DNA from: Devosia salina
Lineage (GTDB): Bacteria > Pseudomonadota > Alphaproteobacteria > Rhizobiales > Devosiaceae
Direction: 5' to 3'
DNA: 64,000 bases
Assembly (NCBI RefSeq): GCF_019504385.1
Contig: NZ_CP080590.1
Location: forward strand, 476,001 to 540,000
Positions 15,632 to 24,738 of the stretch are shown here, in pieces. The notes beneath the pieces are model-generated. The model saw only the letters and a program-made list of their open reading frames with translations, had not been told where the DNA came from and did no database searches. The stretch's first letter is position 1, and each line of letters starts with the position of its first letter. A program made the translations under genes and the position numbers.

Positions 15632-16462
15632 GTGCGGATATTGATCAGAACCTCGAAATGGGCGGTCCTGGCGCGGCGGCTGGGCGGACTGGCGGTTCCG
15701 CTCGCCATCGTGCCAGTGATCATGCATCGCGAGCGCTATCTGGACTCCGGAGTTTTCCTCGTCGTTGCCCTCTTTGCCTGCGCGGTGGCCGCATTGGCGG
15801 TCGTTTCGGCACTCATCGCCCTGGCGCGCCTGTGGCAGACCGGAGACCAGGGTTGGGGCAGGGCGCTGGCCGGACTTGTGCTCGGCCTCCTCTGCCTCTC
15901 GCCTTTCGCCTATTACGGGTCCCTGGCCCTGCGCTACCCCATCGTCACCGACATCGCCACTGCCCCGCGGACCGACCTGCCCCTGGTGTTCGAGCCCGAC
16001 ACTGCCACCATGGCGCCGCCGCGCCTGCTGACGCCTGAGGAACAGCAGCGCTTCTTCCCCAATGCCACGACCCGCACCTATCCGCTCGATGCCTTGCAGC
16101 TCTTTGCCATTGTCGAGCACATGGTCGAGGCGCAGGGCTGGGATATTCGCCAGCGCCGTGAGCCCGGCCCCGGCGGCGAGCCGGGGCGCCTCAATGCGCG
16201 GATCATGACCCTGCTCGGCTGGCGGGAGGAGGCGGTGTTCCGCGTGGCACCCGCGGCCGGTGGCGCGGCGGTCGACATGCGATCGGCCTCGATCGGCGCC
16301 CTGCACGATCTGGGGTCGAACGGCCTGCGCATCAGCGCGTTCCTGGTGGCGCTGGATGATGAGGTGACCGCTTTCCTGCGCGACAATCCCAACATCAACC
16401 AGCCCGTCCCCGCCGAGCCGGATGTCCCGGCCCCCGAGGTCGAAACCGGCAATGGCGGCTAG
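15632..16462 (+). CDS. DUF1499 family membrane protein
   Basis: A 276-residue protein with three hydrophobic segments in the first third (about 16-32, 40-65 and 78-96) and a soluble DUF1499 domain in the remainder (about 130-245), recognised from TYPLDALQLFAIVEHMVEAQGW and the DMRSASIGALHDLGSNG block. The domain is widespread in Alphaproteobacteria with no assigned activity. The C terminus is a Pro/Glu-rich tail. The GTG start at 15632 is chosen because it places the Arg-rich N terminus just before the first membrane helix; no ATG is available upstream without overlap. It is convergent with the PhnA-like gene, with six bases between stops. Confidence 0.78.
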   Translation: MRILIRTSKWAVLARRLGGLAVPLAIVPVIMHRERYLDSGVFLVVALFACAVAALAVVSALIALARLWQTGDQGWGRALAGLVLGLLCLSPFAYYGSLALRYPIVTDIATAPRTDLPLVFEPDTATMAPPRLLTPEEQQRFFPNATTRTYPLDALQLFAIVEHMVEAQGWDIRQRREPGPGGEPGRLNARIMTLLGWREEAVFRVAPAAGGAAVDMRSASIGALHDLGSNGLRISAFLVALDDEVTAFLRDNPNINQPVPAEPDVPAPEVETGNGG

Positions 16463-16468
16463 CCAGGG

Positions 16469-16774
16469 TCAGCGCTTGCGCACGAACTCGGTGCGGAGCA
16501 CCAGTCCCTTGATGGCCTCGTGCCGGCAATCGATCTCTTCGGGGTTGTCGGTCAGCCGGATGGAGCGGATCACCGTGCCCTGCTTGAGCGTCTGCCCCGC
16601 GCCTTTGACCTTGAGATCCTTGATCAGCACCACTGAATCCCCGTCGGCCAGTTCGGTGCCCGAGGCATCGCGCACGACGACGGCCTGTGGTTGCGCGGCA
16701 GCTGTCATCTCGGAAGCCGGGCGCCACTCGCCGCTTGCTTCGTCATAGACGTAGTCTTCATCATCTTGGCTCAT
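16469..16774 (-). CDS. PhnA-domain protein lacking the zinc ribbon
   Basis: The 101 residues end in a complete PhnA/YjdM C-terminal SH3-like domain: VVRDASGTELADGDSVVLIKDLKVKG, the IRLTDNPEEIDCRHE block and a final LVLRTEFVRKR. Normal PhnA starts with a four-Cys zinc ribbon; here the first 30 residues (YVYDEASGEWRPASEMTAA) carry no Cys. The function of PhnA is not settled: despite the name it is not phosphonoacetate hydrolase nor required for phosphonate use. The ATG at 16774 fits; the frame extends further upstream without a domain and is not used. It lies 59 bases downstream of glpK on the same strand and may be read from that transcript. Confidence 0.85.
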   Translation of the reverse strand: MSQDDEDYVYDEASGEWRPASEMTAAAQPQAVVVRDASGTELADGDSVVLIKDLKVKGAGQTLKQGTVIRSIRLTDNPEEIDCRHEAIKGLVLRTEFVRKR

Positions 16775-16833
16775 GGGCGGCTCTATCGCAGTTGCGCGTT
16801 GCTTTGCCAAGCGCCGCCACCATGGCCGACCTG

Positions 16834-18324
16834 TTAGCGGCTCAGCGTGCGGCGCACCGCGTCGTCCCAGCCCTTGACCTTGGTGTCGCGGGTCGCTTGG
16901 TCCATCACCGGCTCGAAGCGACGGTCGCGGGCCCAGCCGCGGGCAAACTCTGCCATGCCGGGCCACACCCCGGCCTTCATCCCCGCGAGCCAGGCCGCGC
17001 CCAGCGCCGTGGTCTCCAGAATGGTCGGCCGGTCCACCGGCGCATCCAGGATGTCGGCGAGGAACTGCATGGTCCAGTCCGAAGCCACCATACCGCCATC
17101 GACGCGCAACACGGTTTCGCTGCCACCACCGGTCCAGTCCTTGCGCATGGCCTGCAGCAGGTCGCGCGTCTGGTAGCACACCGCCTCGAGGGCCGCCTTG
17201 GCGATCTCGGCCGGGCCGGTATTGCGGGTGATGCCATAGATGGCGCCACGGGCTTCGGCGTCCCACCAGGGGGCGCCCAGGCCCACGAAGGCAGGCACCA
17301 TATAGACATTCTGGCTGGGGTCGGCGGAACGGGCCAGTGGCCCGGTTTCGCTGGCATGGCTCACCAGTTTGAGCCCATCGCGAATCCATTGCACGGCAGC
17401 ACCGGCAATAAAGATCGAGCCTTCCAAAGCGTAGGTGGTCTTGCCATCGATCCGGTAGGCAATGGTCGTGAGCAGCCGGTTCTGCGAGGGCACCATGTCG
17501 GCGCCGGTATTGAGCAGGGCGAAGCACCCGGTGCCATAGGTCGACTTGACCATGCCCGGCTCGAAACAGGCCTGGCCGATCGTGGCGGCATGCTGGTCAC
17601 CGGCGACGCCGAGAATGGGGATGGCGGCGCCGAACAGGTCGGTTTCGGTCGTGCCGAAATCGTCGGCGCAGTCCTTCACCTCTGGCAGGATGGCCATGGG
17701 CACCTCCAACAGGGCACACAGCTCCTCGTCCCAGCCATTGGTACCGATATCGAACAGCAGCGTCCGCCCGGCATTGGTCGCGTCGGTGGCGTGCACCTTG
17801 CCCCCGGTCAGGCGCCAGATCAGGAAACTGTCCACGGTGCCGAACGCCAGCTCGCCCTTTTCGGCCCGCGCGCGGGCGCCCTCGACATGGTCGAGCAGCC
17901 ACTTGACCTTGGTGCCGGAGAAATAGGGATCGAGCAGTAGCCCGGTTCTGGCAGTGACCGTGGCTTCATGCCCGCCCGCCTTGAGCTCTGCGCAGTAAGC
18001 CGCGGTCCGCCGGTCCTGCCAGACAATGGCATTGTGGATGGGCTGGCCGGTCGCCCGGTCCCAGATCACAACCGTCTCGCGCTGATTGGTGATGCCAATG
18101 GCCGCAATGTCGCCGGCCGTGACCTTGGCAGCGTCCATCGCCGTCTTGATTGACCAGACGACACTGTCCCAGATTTCCTCCGGATCATGCTCGACCCAGC
18201 CGTCCTGCGGAAAGTGCTGGGTAAATTCCCTGTGGCCGGTCCCGGCAATCTTGCGCTCGCCATCGAACACGATCGCCCGGCTCGACGTGGTGCCCTGGTC
18301 GATCGCCAGGATGTATTTTGTCAT
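16834..18324 (-). CDS. glpK: Glycerol kinase
   Basis: Phosphorylates glycerol to sn-glycerol 3-phosphate with ATP, trapping glycerol in the cytoplasm. The 496 residues match the FGGY family length. The N-terminal [15 protein letters not shown] phosphate loop, GITNQRET, the catalytic Asp region in GVAGDQHAA, the CFALLNTG segment and [19 protein letters not shown] are all present. It follows glpD on the same strand with a 156-base gap that holds a family B repeat, so the pair forms a glp unit that may be split by the repeat. No glpF facilitator is seen in the window. Product identity is certain; whether FBP or IIA-Glc regulates it cannot be read from sequence. Confidence 0.97.
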   Translation of the reverse strand: MTKYILAIDQGTTSSRAIVFDGERKIAGTGHREFTQHFPQDGWVEHDPEEIWDSVVWSIKTAMDAAKVTAGDIAAIGITNQRETVVIWDRATGQPIHNAIVWQDRRTAAYCAELKAGGHEATVTARTGLLLDPYFSGTKVKWLLDHVEGARARAEKGELAFGTVDSFLIWRLTGGKVHATDATNAGRTLLFDIGTNGWDEELCALLEVPMAILPEVKDCADDFGTTETDLFGAAIPILGVAGDQHAATIGQACFEPGMVKSTYGTGCFALLNTGADMVPSQNRLLTTIAYRIDGKTTYALEGSIFIAGAAVQWIRDGLKLVSHASETGPLARSADPSQNVYMVPAFVGLGAPWWDAEARGAIYGITRNTGPAEIAKAALEAVCYQTRDLLQAMRKDWTGGGSETVLRVDGGMVASDWTMQFLADILDAPVDRPTILETTALGAAWLAGMKAGVWPGMAEFARGWARDRRFEPVMDQATRDTKVKGWDDAVRRTLSR

Positions 18325-18359
18325 GATTGCCTCCCCCGGCCGTTCGGCTCTTTCTTCAT

Positions 18360-18432
18360 CCTCCCCCGAAGTGGGGAGGGAAGCGAGATAGGACTTGGCC
18401 TGCCAAGTCGGTTTGATCGAGCAGGGTGGGGA
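18360..18432. repeat. Family B intergenic repeat, copy 1
   Basis: CCTCCCCCGAAGTGGGGAGG palindrome, then AAGCGAGATAGGACTTGGCC, an inner ACTTGGC/GCCAAGT inverted repeat, and a closing GAGCAGGGTGGGG. Other copies lie at 24739-24817, 25798-25875 and 51650-51729. It lies between glpD and glpK on one strand. Confidence 0.8.
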
Positions 18433-18480
18433 GACGTGCTGCGCACAGCCATACGGACCCCACCTCTGTGCTGGGCATCG

Positions 18481-19968
18481 CTACGCGGTGACGCTTTCGC
18501 CCAGATAAGCCTCCAGCCGCGCCACATCCTCGGGCCCGACCTTGAGCCCCAGCTTGGTGCGCCGCCACAGCACATCTTGTGCCGTCCGGGCCCATTCCTG
18601 TGCAACCAGATAATCGACTTCGCGCTGATAGAGATCGGCGCCAAAATGCGTTCCCAGATCCGCCTCGGACTTCGCCTCTCCGAGCACCGAGCGCGCCCGC
18701 GTGCCATAGAGACGCATCAGGCGCCGCAACAGCCCGGCGGGCATGCCCGGATAGTCCAGTCCCAGCCGCCGCACTTCGGCGTCAAAGCTCTTGGGCCCGA
18801 AATCACCGCCCGGCAAGGTGCTCTTGGCGGTCCAGGCCGGCCCCTTCTTGCCCAGAACGTCCTCGATCTTTTCCATGACCGACTCGGCCAGCCGCCGCGA
18901 TGTGGTCAGCTTGCCGCCGAACACATTGACCACCGCGCCGCTCGCTGCATCACCGTCGATCTTGAGCACATAATCCCGCGTGGCTTCCTGCGCAGCGCTG
19001 GCGCCATCGTCATAGAGCGGCCGCACGCCCGAATAGCTCCACACGATCTGATCCGGCGTGACCGGCTTGGCGAAATATTCGCTGGCCGCCTTGAGCAGGT
19101 AGTCCGTTTCTTCGGGCGTAATGGCCACATCCTTGGGATCGCCCTTGTAGTCCCGGTCGGTCGTGCCGATCAGGGTGAAGTCGTCCTCATAGGGAATGGC
19201 AAAGAAGATGCGCCCGTCGCTGTTCTGGAAGAAATAGCAGCGGTCGTGGTCGTAGAGCTTTTTCACCACGATATGGCTGCCCTGGACCAGGCGCACATTG
19301 TGGGCGCCGTTCTTGCCCATCACGCCATTGATCACCTCGTCCACCCAGGGCCCGGCGGCGTTGACCAGCATGCGGGCCTGAACCGTCTGCCGCCCCGCCT
19401 CGCCATCAAGCTCGATCGTCCAGGCGCCCTTCTCGCGGCGGGCTGAAACCACCTTGGTGCGCACATGCACGTCCGCGCCCCGGTCTGCAGCGTCGCGCGC
19501 ATTGAGCACCACGAAGCGCGCATCGTTCACCCAGCAGTCGGAATATTCGAAGGCCAGCTTGTAGCCGGGCTTGAGCGGCTTGCCGGCCGCGTCGCGGGTC
19601 AGATCGAGCGTCTTGGTCGGCGGCAGGAGCCGCCGCCCGCCCATATAGTCATAGAGCGCCAGGCCGGCGCGCAGCACTGCGGCGGGGCGCAGACCCTTGT
19701 GATGCGGCAGCACAAACCGGAGCGGCCAGATGATATGGGGCGCCGCCGCCCACAGCACTTCCCGCTCCGCCAGCGCTTCATGCACCAGACGGAATTCATA
19801 GTGCTCGAGATAGCGCAGCCCGCCATGAATGAGCTTGGTCGCCGCCGAACTCGTGCCCGAGGCCAGATCGTTCATCTCGGCCAGCCCCACCGTGAAACCG
19901 CGTCCGACTGCGTCGCGTGCCACGCTGGCGCCATTGATGCCGCCGCCAATCACGAAAATGTCCAGCAT
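18481..19968 (-). CDS. glpD: Aerobic glycerol-3-phosphate dehydrogenase
   Basis: Membrane-associated FAD enzyme oxidising glycerol 3-phosphate to dihydroxyacetone phosphate and passing electrons to the quinone pool. The 495 residues begin with the dinucleotide fold DIFVIGGGINGASVARDA, followed by SGTSSAATKLIHGGLRYLEHYEFRLV, the central FFAIPYEDDFTLIGTTDRDY and a C-terminal cap domain. Length and order are normal. It precedes glpK. Its upstream region, shared with a divergent AEC transporter (162 bases between starts), contains the same 16-bp palindromic site found before uxaC, which is the best hint of its regulation. No adjacent glpR is visible. Confidence 0.96.
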   Translation of the reverse strand: MLDIFVIGGGINGASVARDAVGRGFTVGLAEMNDLASGTSSAATKLIHGGLRYLEHYEFRLVHEALAEREVLWAAAPHIIWPLRFVLPHHKGLRPAAVLRAGLALYDYMGGRRLLPPTKTLDLTRDAAGKPLKPGYKLAFEYSDCWVNDARFVVLNARDAADRGADVHVRTKVVSARREKGAWTIELDGEAGRQTVQARMLVNAAGPWVDEVINGVMGKNGAHNVRLVQGSHIVVKKLYDHDRCYFFQNSDGRIFFAIPYEDDFTLIGTTDRDYKGDPKDVAITPEETDYLLKAASEYFAKPVTPDQIVWSYSGVRPLYDDGASAAQEATRDYVLKIDGDAASGAVVNVFGGKLTTSRRLAESVMEKIEDVLGKKGPAWTAKSTLPGGDFGPKSFDAEVRRLGLDYPGMPAGLLRRLMRLYGTRARSVLGEAKSEADLGTHFGADLYQREVDYLVAQEWARTAQDVLWRRTKLGLKVGPEDVARLEAYLGESVTA

Positions 19969-20044
19969 AGCTTCCGTCCGCTTTCAGGTTGGTTCGTTTT
20001 TAACGCATGTGCTTTCGTTTTGGTAGCAGAAATATTTCGTATCA

Positions 20045-20060
20045 TTCTTCCATACAAGAT
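20045..20060. promoter_or_regulatory. Palindromic site upstream of glpD shared with uxaC
   Basis: TTCTTCCATACAAGAT with TCTT/AAGA arms. Read toward glpD its 16-base core CATCTTGTATGGAAGA is identical to the site before uxaC (6534-6549) and has the same orientation relative to its gene. It lies about 85 bases before glpD and about 70 before the divergent transporter, so it could govern either or both. Confidence 0.5.
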
Positions 20061-20130
20061 GGAGATTGACCTTGTTCCGCCCGGGGGATAGGGCAGGGTG
20101 TGTCTCCTTCCGGGCCCGGGTCGTCGGCCG

Positions 20131-21066
20131 ATGCTATCCATTCTTGCTGTTATCGCGCCCATCTTCGCGCTCATCGCGCTGGGCTATGTGGCGGTGCGTC
20201 AGCACCTCTATCCGGCCGATGGGGTCAAGGCGCTCATCGCCTTCGTGAACAATTTCGCCACCCCGTGCCTTCTGTTCTATTCCATCGGCACCAGCGACTT
20301 CCGCGCCGCCTTCAATATCGGCATCATCGGCCCATATTATCTCGGCGCCTTTGTCTGTTTCGTCCTCGGCATACTCCTGGCGCGGCGCGTGTTCAGGAAC
20401 CGCCCCGGCGAATCCGTGTCGGTCGGCTTTTCCGGCACCTTCACCAATACGGTGCTTGTCGGTCTGCCGCTGATGACGCGCGCCTATGGCGAGGGGGCGC
20501 TGCCGGTCACCCTCTCCATCATCGGCCTTCATGGGGCCATCCTGCTCACCCTGGGCATGGTAACCATGGAACTCACGCGCCGCGACGGGCAGCCGCTGGG
20601 ACCCACCTTGGTGCTCGCCGTCCGCCGTGTCGGCTCAAATCCGCTGATCTGGGGCATTCTCGGGGGCATTGCCATGTCCCTGCTCGGCATTGAACTCATC
20701 GAGCCCGTCGCCGCCTTCTTCCGTATGATCGGGCAGGCGGTGGTGCCGGCGGCCCTGTTCGGCATTGGCGGGGCGCTCAACGAGTTCAAGCTCTCGGACA
20801 ATTGGAAGCAGGCGCTGGTCGCCTCGCTCATCAAGCTCATCATCCACCCGGCCATTGCCTATGTGCTGATGATCTTTGTGTTCCATGTGCCCATGGACAT
20901 CGCGCGCTATGGCATTCTGCTCTCGTCCATGCCCGCAGGCATCAACATCTATGTCTTTGCCACCTTCTATGATCGTGGCGTCAGCGTCGCCGCCAATACA
21001 ATCCTGATCAGCACGGTACTCTCCGCCTTGACGATCACGGGATGGTTGTTTGTGCTGAGCCATTGA
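20131..21066 (+). CDS. AEC-family transporter
   Basis: A 311-residue integral membrane protein of the auxin efflux carrier (AEC) family, which in bacteria includes malonate, malate and other organic-acid permeases. About ten hydrophobic segments are seen in two groups of five, beginning MLSILAVIAPIFALIALGYVAVR and ending TILISTVLSALTITGWLFVL, with the cytoplasmic loop RRDGQPLGP near the middle. The FSGTFTNTVLVGLPLM segment is the family's unwound-helix region. The ATG at 20131 starts directly at the first helix; an earlier start at 20098 adds an unlikely Pro/Arg stretch. It is divergent from glpD and may share its control region. Substrate is unknown. Confidence 0.88.
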   Translation: MLSILAVIAPIFALIALGYVAVRQHLYPADGVKALIAFVNNFATPCLLFYSIGTSDFRAAFNIGIIGPYYLGAFVCFVLGILLARRVFRNRPGESVSVGFSGTFTNTVLVGLPLMTRAYGEGALPVTLSIIGLHGAILLTLGMVTMELTRRDGQPLGPTLVLAVRRVGSNPLIWGILGGIAMSLLGIELIEPVAAFFRMIGQAVVPAALFGIGGALNEFKLSDNWKQALVASLIKLIIHPAIAYVLMIFVFHVPMDIARYGILLSSMPAGINIYVFATFYDRGVSVAANTILISTVLSALTITGWLFVLSH

Positions 21067-21127
21067 TGCGTTCTGCTGCCATTTCCCTGCTGGGAAGGTC
21101 AGGCAGGGCGCAATTGAACGGCCTGAA

Positions 21128-21934
21128 CTAGCTCGCCTTGACCGCCGCCGTCTGGCTGATCTCGCCCACCGGCACGGTGCGCAGGGGTTGCGCACTTTCC
21201 GCGTCCAGCCCCACTGCCAGGCGCACATATCGTTCGGTCGGGCAGAGCTGGTGATAGGCGTCGAACCCGATCCAGCCCAGTCTGTCGTCGAAGGCCTCTG
21301 CCCAGGCGTGCAACCCGCCCGCCTCGCCATCGCCCGCCGCTACATAGCCGGTCACATGGCGCGCCGGAATGTCGAGGGCCCGCGCCGCACCGACGAACAG
21401 ATGGACATAATCGAGGGCCGCCGGTCGCTCCGCACCAGCGGACTGGCTTTGGACCTGGGCCTGTTCGCCATTTGCCTGCATCTGCGTTTGCGGCTCCGCG
21501 TCTTCGGGCAGCCCCAGCGTTTCGCCCACTCGCGCCATCAAGCCATGCAGCACGTCGAGCCGGTTGTCCTTGGCGTTGCGGAACTTGCCCCACACCGTGA
21601 CCGGCGCCCTGGTCAGCGGTGTCATGCGCTTGTAGAGCGCAGGCACCGGCTCGCCCGCGGGGCGGCCCAATACGCCATTGGTGTCGCGGGTCGTCACCAC
21701 GCCACGGGCGGCCAGGCTCACCTCGTCTTCGTGGCGGCTCTGGTTTACCAGGTGCACGGCATTGCCATAACCGTCGCGGAAGCGTCCGGCATTGCCGATG
21801 CCCCCAACTTCGACGCTCCAGCTCTCGACCGCCTGCGTCGGTCCGCTCGCGGGCGTGAGCAGCAGATGCAGCACCAGCGGCGACGGGCCCGGGGGCAGAG
21901 ACAGGGTCAGCTTGTGCTCGATCTCTATACGCAT
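21128..21934 (-). CDS. Transglutaminase-like protein with missing catalytic Cys
   Basis: A 268-residue cytoplasmic protein with an N-terminal beta domain of the bacterial transglutaminase-like type (about 1-95) and a transglutaminase core (about 165-245). The His and Asp of the expected triad are present, H209 in GLHAWAE and D225 in GWIGFD, and ALDIPARHVTGY is typical. The nucleophile is not: relatives have a GVCQDHAH-type segment, while this protein has PAALDYVH with A173 in the Cys position. The only Cys is far downstream (HQLCPTERY). An unusual Gln-rich insert (about 149-166) precedes the site. It is the last gene of the ATP-grasp/alpha-E operon, five bases after the alpha-E stop. Probably a non-catalytic family member or one with altered chemistry. 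Confidence 0.85.
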   Translation of the reverse strand: MRIEIEHKLTLSLPPGPSPLVLHLLLTPASGPTQAVESWSVEVGGIGNAGRFRDGYGNAVHLVNQSRHEDEVSLAARGVVTTRDTNGVLGRPAGEPVPALYKRMTPLTRAPVTVWGKFRNAKDNRLDVLHGLMARVGETLGLPEDAEPQTQMQANGEQAQVQSQSAGAERPAALDYVHLFVGAARALDIPARHVTGYVAAGDGEAGGLHAWAEAFDDRLGWIGFDAYHQLCPTERYVRLAVGLDAESAQPLRTVPVGEISQTAAVKAS

Positions 21935-21939
21935 GCGGA

Positions 21940-22890
21940 TCAGTAGAAGTTGTAGGAGGTGGAGAGGGCGTCGGTTACCCGATTGTTGCGGGCGATGAAC
22001 TCGTTGAGAAACTCGTGCAGTCCATCATTGAAGATGACGTCCATATTGGTCTCTTCCACCATGGAAAGCAGCCTGGCGGCCGCGTCGTGGCATTCCTCCC
22101 TGCGCCCATAGATCCTGGCCAGATTGTCCAGATTCTGCTGCACGTAATTGGCGCAATAGACAAGGCTGCGCGGCATTTCCGGCCTCAGGATCAGGAAGTC
22201 GGCAATGTTATGGGACTTGTAGCGGTCATGATAGACATGCCGATAGGCCCGATGCGCCGAGGCCGCGCGCAGGATCAGCGTCCATTGCTGGATGTCGAGA
22301 TCGCCGCCCACCTGCGTGGCGCGCGGCAGGAGCACGTAATATTTCATGTCGAGGATGCGCGCGGTATTGTCCGCCCGCTCGACGAAATTGCCTGCCTGCA
22401 GGAAGTTGAACCCGTCATCCCTGAGGATTGTGCCGAGCAGCGCCCCGCGGAATTCGTGGCTGCGTTGCTTGACCCATTGCAGCAAGCCCAGGAGCTTGGC
22501 CCCTCGCACATCGCGCGGCTTGATCTGCGAAAATTCGAGCCAGGCCCCGTTCATGCTTTCCCACATGTCGGTGGTGATCGCCGTCCGTACAGATCGGGCA
22601 TTGGTGCGTGCCGCCATCAGGCAGGAGAATACCGAGCTGGGATTGTCCGGGTCGAACATCATGTAATGGGCGACAGTATCGACATCGGCCACTTCGTGCT
22701 TGGCATCGAAGCCCTCGTCGACTTCGGCGGCCTGCATCATCGAAACCAGATGTTCGCTTGCCCCGCCCTCGCGGCGGCTGGTGAGCGACATGCGGTAGCC
22801 CACCTCGAGCAGGCGCGCCATGTTCTCGGCGCGCTCCACATAGCGTGAAAGCCAGAAGAGATTGGCAGCGGTGCGTCCGAGCATTCTCAT
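21940..22890 (-). CDS. Alpha-E domain protein
   Basis: A 316-residue helical protein of the alpha-E (DUF403) family, which is encoded next to circularly permuted ATP-grasp and transglutaminase-like proteins in a widely conserved bacterial cassette proposed by comparative genomics to make or modify peptides or amide bonds. Family signatures are LGRTAANLFWLSRYVERAENMARLLE at the start, FVERADNTARILDMKYYVLLP in the middle and FLNEFIARNNRV near the end. Start codons at 22890 and 22884 are both possible; the first has AGGTG upstream. It is second in the operon; a 241-base gap with an inverted pair of family C repeats separates it from the ATP-grasp gene. Confidence 0.92.
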   Translation of the reverse strand: MRMLGRTAANLFWLSRYVERAENMARLLEVGYRMSLTSRREGGASEHLVSMMQAAEVDEGFDAKHEVADVDTVAHYMMFDPDNPSSVFSCLMAARTNARSVRTAITTDMWESMNGAWLEFSQIKPRDVRGAKLLGLLQWVKQRSHEFRGALLGTILRDDGFNFLQAGNFVERADNTARILDMKYYVLLPRATQVGGDLDIQQWTLILRAASAHRAYRHVYHDRYKSHNIADFLILRPEMPRSLVYCANYVQQNLDNLARIYGRREECHDAAARLLSMVEETNMDVIFNDGLHEFLNEFIARNNRVTDALSTSYNFY

Positions 22891-22929
22891 GGGCGCACCT
22901 CACGAAGGGCGGCGCATCGGTGCCATCGC

Positions 22930-23056
22930 CTCCCTCCCCCTTGAGGGGAGGGATTGAGGGTGGGGGTTCGGGCCCCACCGCGCATCCGTCCGAAAGAGTG
23001 GGTGCGCTGCACCTGCAGAACCCTCACCCCAGCCCTCCCCTCAAGGGGGAGGGGGG
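22930..23056. repeat. Family C repeat pair within the ATP-grasp operon
   Basis: CCTCCCCCTTGAGGGGAGGG followed by ATTGAGGGTGGGGG, then about 60 bases, then CCCTCACCCCAGCCCTCCCC with TCAAGGGGGAGGGG, so two inverted units face each other. They could form a long stem in the mRNA between the ATP-grasp and alpha-E genes. Confidence 0.7.
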
Positions 23057-23131
23057 CGGCCGGGGCTCGTGACGGGATCTTGCCAGTTGAAGCGTGTGTG
23101 GATTGCGGGGGGGTGGCAAGAAAATCCATCT

Positions 23132-24556
23132 TCAATCTTCCAGCACCCACGTATCTTTTGTCCCGCCGCCCTGGGACGAGTTCACCACCAGCGAACCCTT
23201 CTTCAGCGCCACGCGCGTAAGGCCTCCGGGGGTGATCCGCACCTCGTCGCCCACCAGCACATAGGGCCTGAGGTCCACATGGCGTGGCGCCACATCGCCA
23301 CTGATATGCGTGGGGCATGTCGACAGGTCGAGCGTTGGCTGCACGATATAATTGTCCGGCCGCGCCTCGATCTTCTTTCGGAATTCTGCATGCATGGCCT
23401 TGGTGGCCGTCGGCCCCACCATCATGCCGTAGCCGCCCGAGCCGTGAACCTCCTTGACCACCAGGTCGGCGATGTTTTCCAGCACCCAGGCCCGCTGGTC
23501 CTCATCGGTGCAATTATAGGTGGGCACGTTCTGCAGCAGTGCCTTTTCCCCAAGATAGAACTCGATGATGTCCGGCACATAGGTATAGACCGCCTTGTCG
23601 TCGGCAATGCCGGTCCCCGGCGCGTTGACCAGGGTCACATTGCCCGCGCGATAGGCATCGAACAGCCCCGGCACGCCCAGCATGGAATCGGGCCGGAAGG
23701 TCAGGGGGTCGAGATAATCGTCGTCGATGCGCCGATAGATCACGTCCACCTGCTCGGGGCCGGTGGTGGTGCGCATATAGACCTTGCCGCCATCGACAAA
23801 CAGGTCCGGGCCCTCGCAGAGCTGGGCGCCCATCTGGTCGGCCAGGAATGAATGCTCGAAATAGGCCGAATTGTAGATGCCCGGCGTCAGCACGGCGATA
23901 TTTGGACTACTGCCCTTGAACCCGTCGGGCGCCACGCTTTCCAGCGTCCGTCGCAAATTCTCCGGATAGGTCTCGACCGGCGCGACCTTGGAGCGGTGGA
24001 ACAGGTCCGGCGCCAGGATCATCATCGCCTCGCGGTCCTCCAGCATATAGCTGACCCCCGATGGCGTGCGCAGATTGTCTTCCAGCACATAGAAGTCGTC
24101 GGGGCCGACCCGCACGATGTCGACGCCGATGATATGGGCATAGACGCCCTTGGCGGGGTCCAGTCCCATCATCTGCGGGCAGAAAGCTTCATTGTTGAGA
24201 ATGAGCTTTTCCGGCACCCGTCCGGCCTTGAGGATCTCCTGGCGGTGGTAGATGTCATAGAGGAAGGCATTGAGCGCCTTGACCCGCTGCTCGATCCCCT
24301 TGGAGAGCCGCCGCCACTCATTGGCGGCGATGATGCGGGGAATGACGTCGAAGGGAATGACCTTCTCGGTGCCTTCTTCCGATCCATAGACGGCAAAGGT
24401 GATGCCCAGCTTGCGGAAGATCGCCTCCGCATCGGTCTGCATCAGCGCCAGGGCCTTGTCCGGCTGCTCGGCCAGCCATCCGGCAAGCGCGCGGTAGGGT
24501 TCGCGGACCGACCCGTCCGGATTGTACATTTCGTCAAACGGCGTTTTCTCGCCCAT
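23132..24556 (-). CDS. Circularly permuted ATP-grasp protein
   Basis: A 474-residue protein of the type 2 circularly permuted ATP-grasp family (DUF404/DUF407 region), predicted to form an amide or peptide bond with ATP. Recognisable blocks are FDEMYNPDGSVREPY at the N terminus, VIPRIIAANEWRRLSKGIEQRVKALNAFLYDIY, FYVLEDNLRTPSGVSYMLEDR, the KEVHGSGGYGMMVGP ATP-binding loop and the C-terminal VNSSQGGGTKDTWVL. The ATG at 24556 gives MGEKTPFDEMYN and has GGAG five bases upstream; the frame reaches back to 24634 without family sequence. It is first in the operon with alpha-E and transglutaminase-like genes. Substrate is unknown. Confidence 0.94.
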   Translation of the reverse strand: MGEKTPFDEMYNPDGSVREPYRALAGWLAEQPDKALALMQTDAEAIFRKLGITFAVYGSEEGTEKVIPFDVIPRIIAANEWRRLSKGIEQRVKALNAFLYDIYHRQEILKAGRVPEKLILNNEAFCPQMMGLDPAKGVYAHIIGVDIVRVGPDDFYVLEDNLRTPSGVSYMLEDREAMMILAPDLFHRSKVAPVETYPENLRRTLESVAPDGFKGSSPNIAVLTPGIYNSAYFEHSFLADQMGAQLCEGPDLFVDGGKVYMRTTTGPEQVDVIYRRIDDDYLDPLTFRPDSMLGVPGLFDAYRAGNVTLVNAPGTGIADDKAVYTYVPDIIEFYLGEKALLQNVPTYNCTDEDQRAWVLENIADLVVKEVHGSGGYGMMVGPTATKAMHAEFRKKIEARPDNYIVQPTLDLSTCPTHISGDVAPRHVDLRPYVLVGDEVRITPGGLTRVALKKGSLVVNSSQGGGTKDTWVLED

Positions 24557-24738
24557 TCTACTCCGCAAGCTGATACGGCGTTCCCATCGCCCTGCCATTG
24601 CTACACGTTTGAAACCTGCCGTCCAGACACCCAAGGTGCGGACATGCCGCTTTTTCGTGCAGGTCAGTCTTGCGCATCGCGTCTCGTTCGCTAAGCTTCG
24701 CCCCGGAGTTTGCTTCCCTTATTGCCTCGGCTCCTGCC

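Noticed and set aside
20045..20060. Shared palindrome as a core promoter element only
   Set aside because: No -35 box at 16-18 bases matches in both copies, whereas the exact palindromic core is preserved; an operator is more likely, though not proven.
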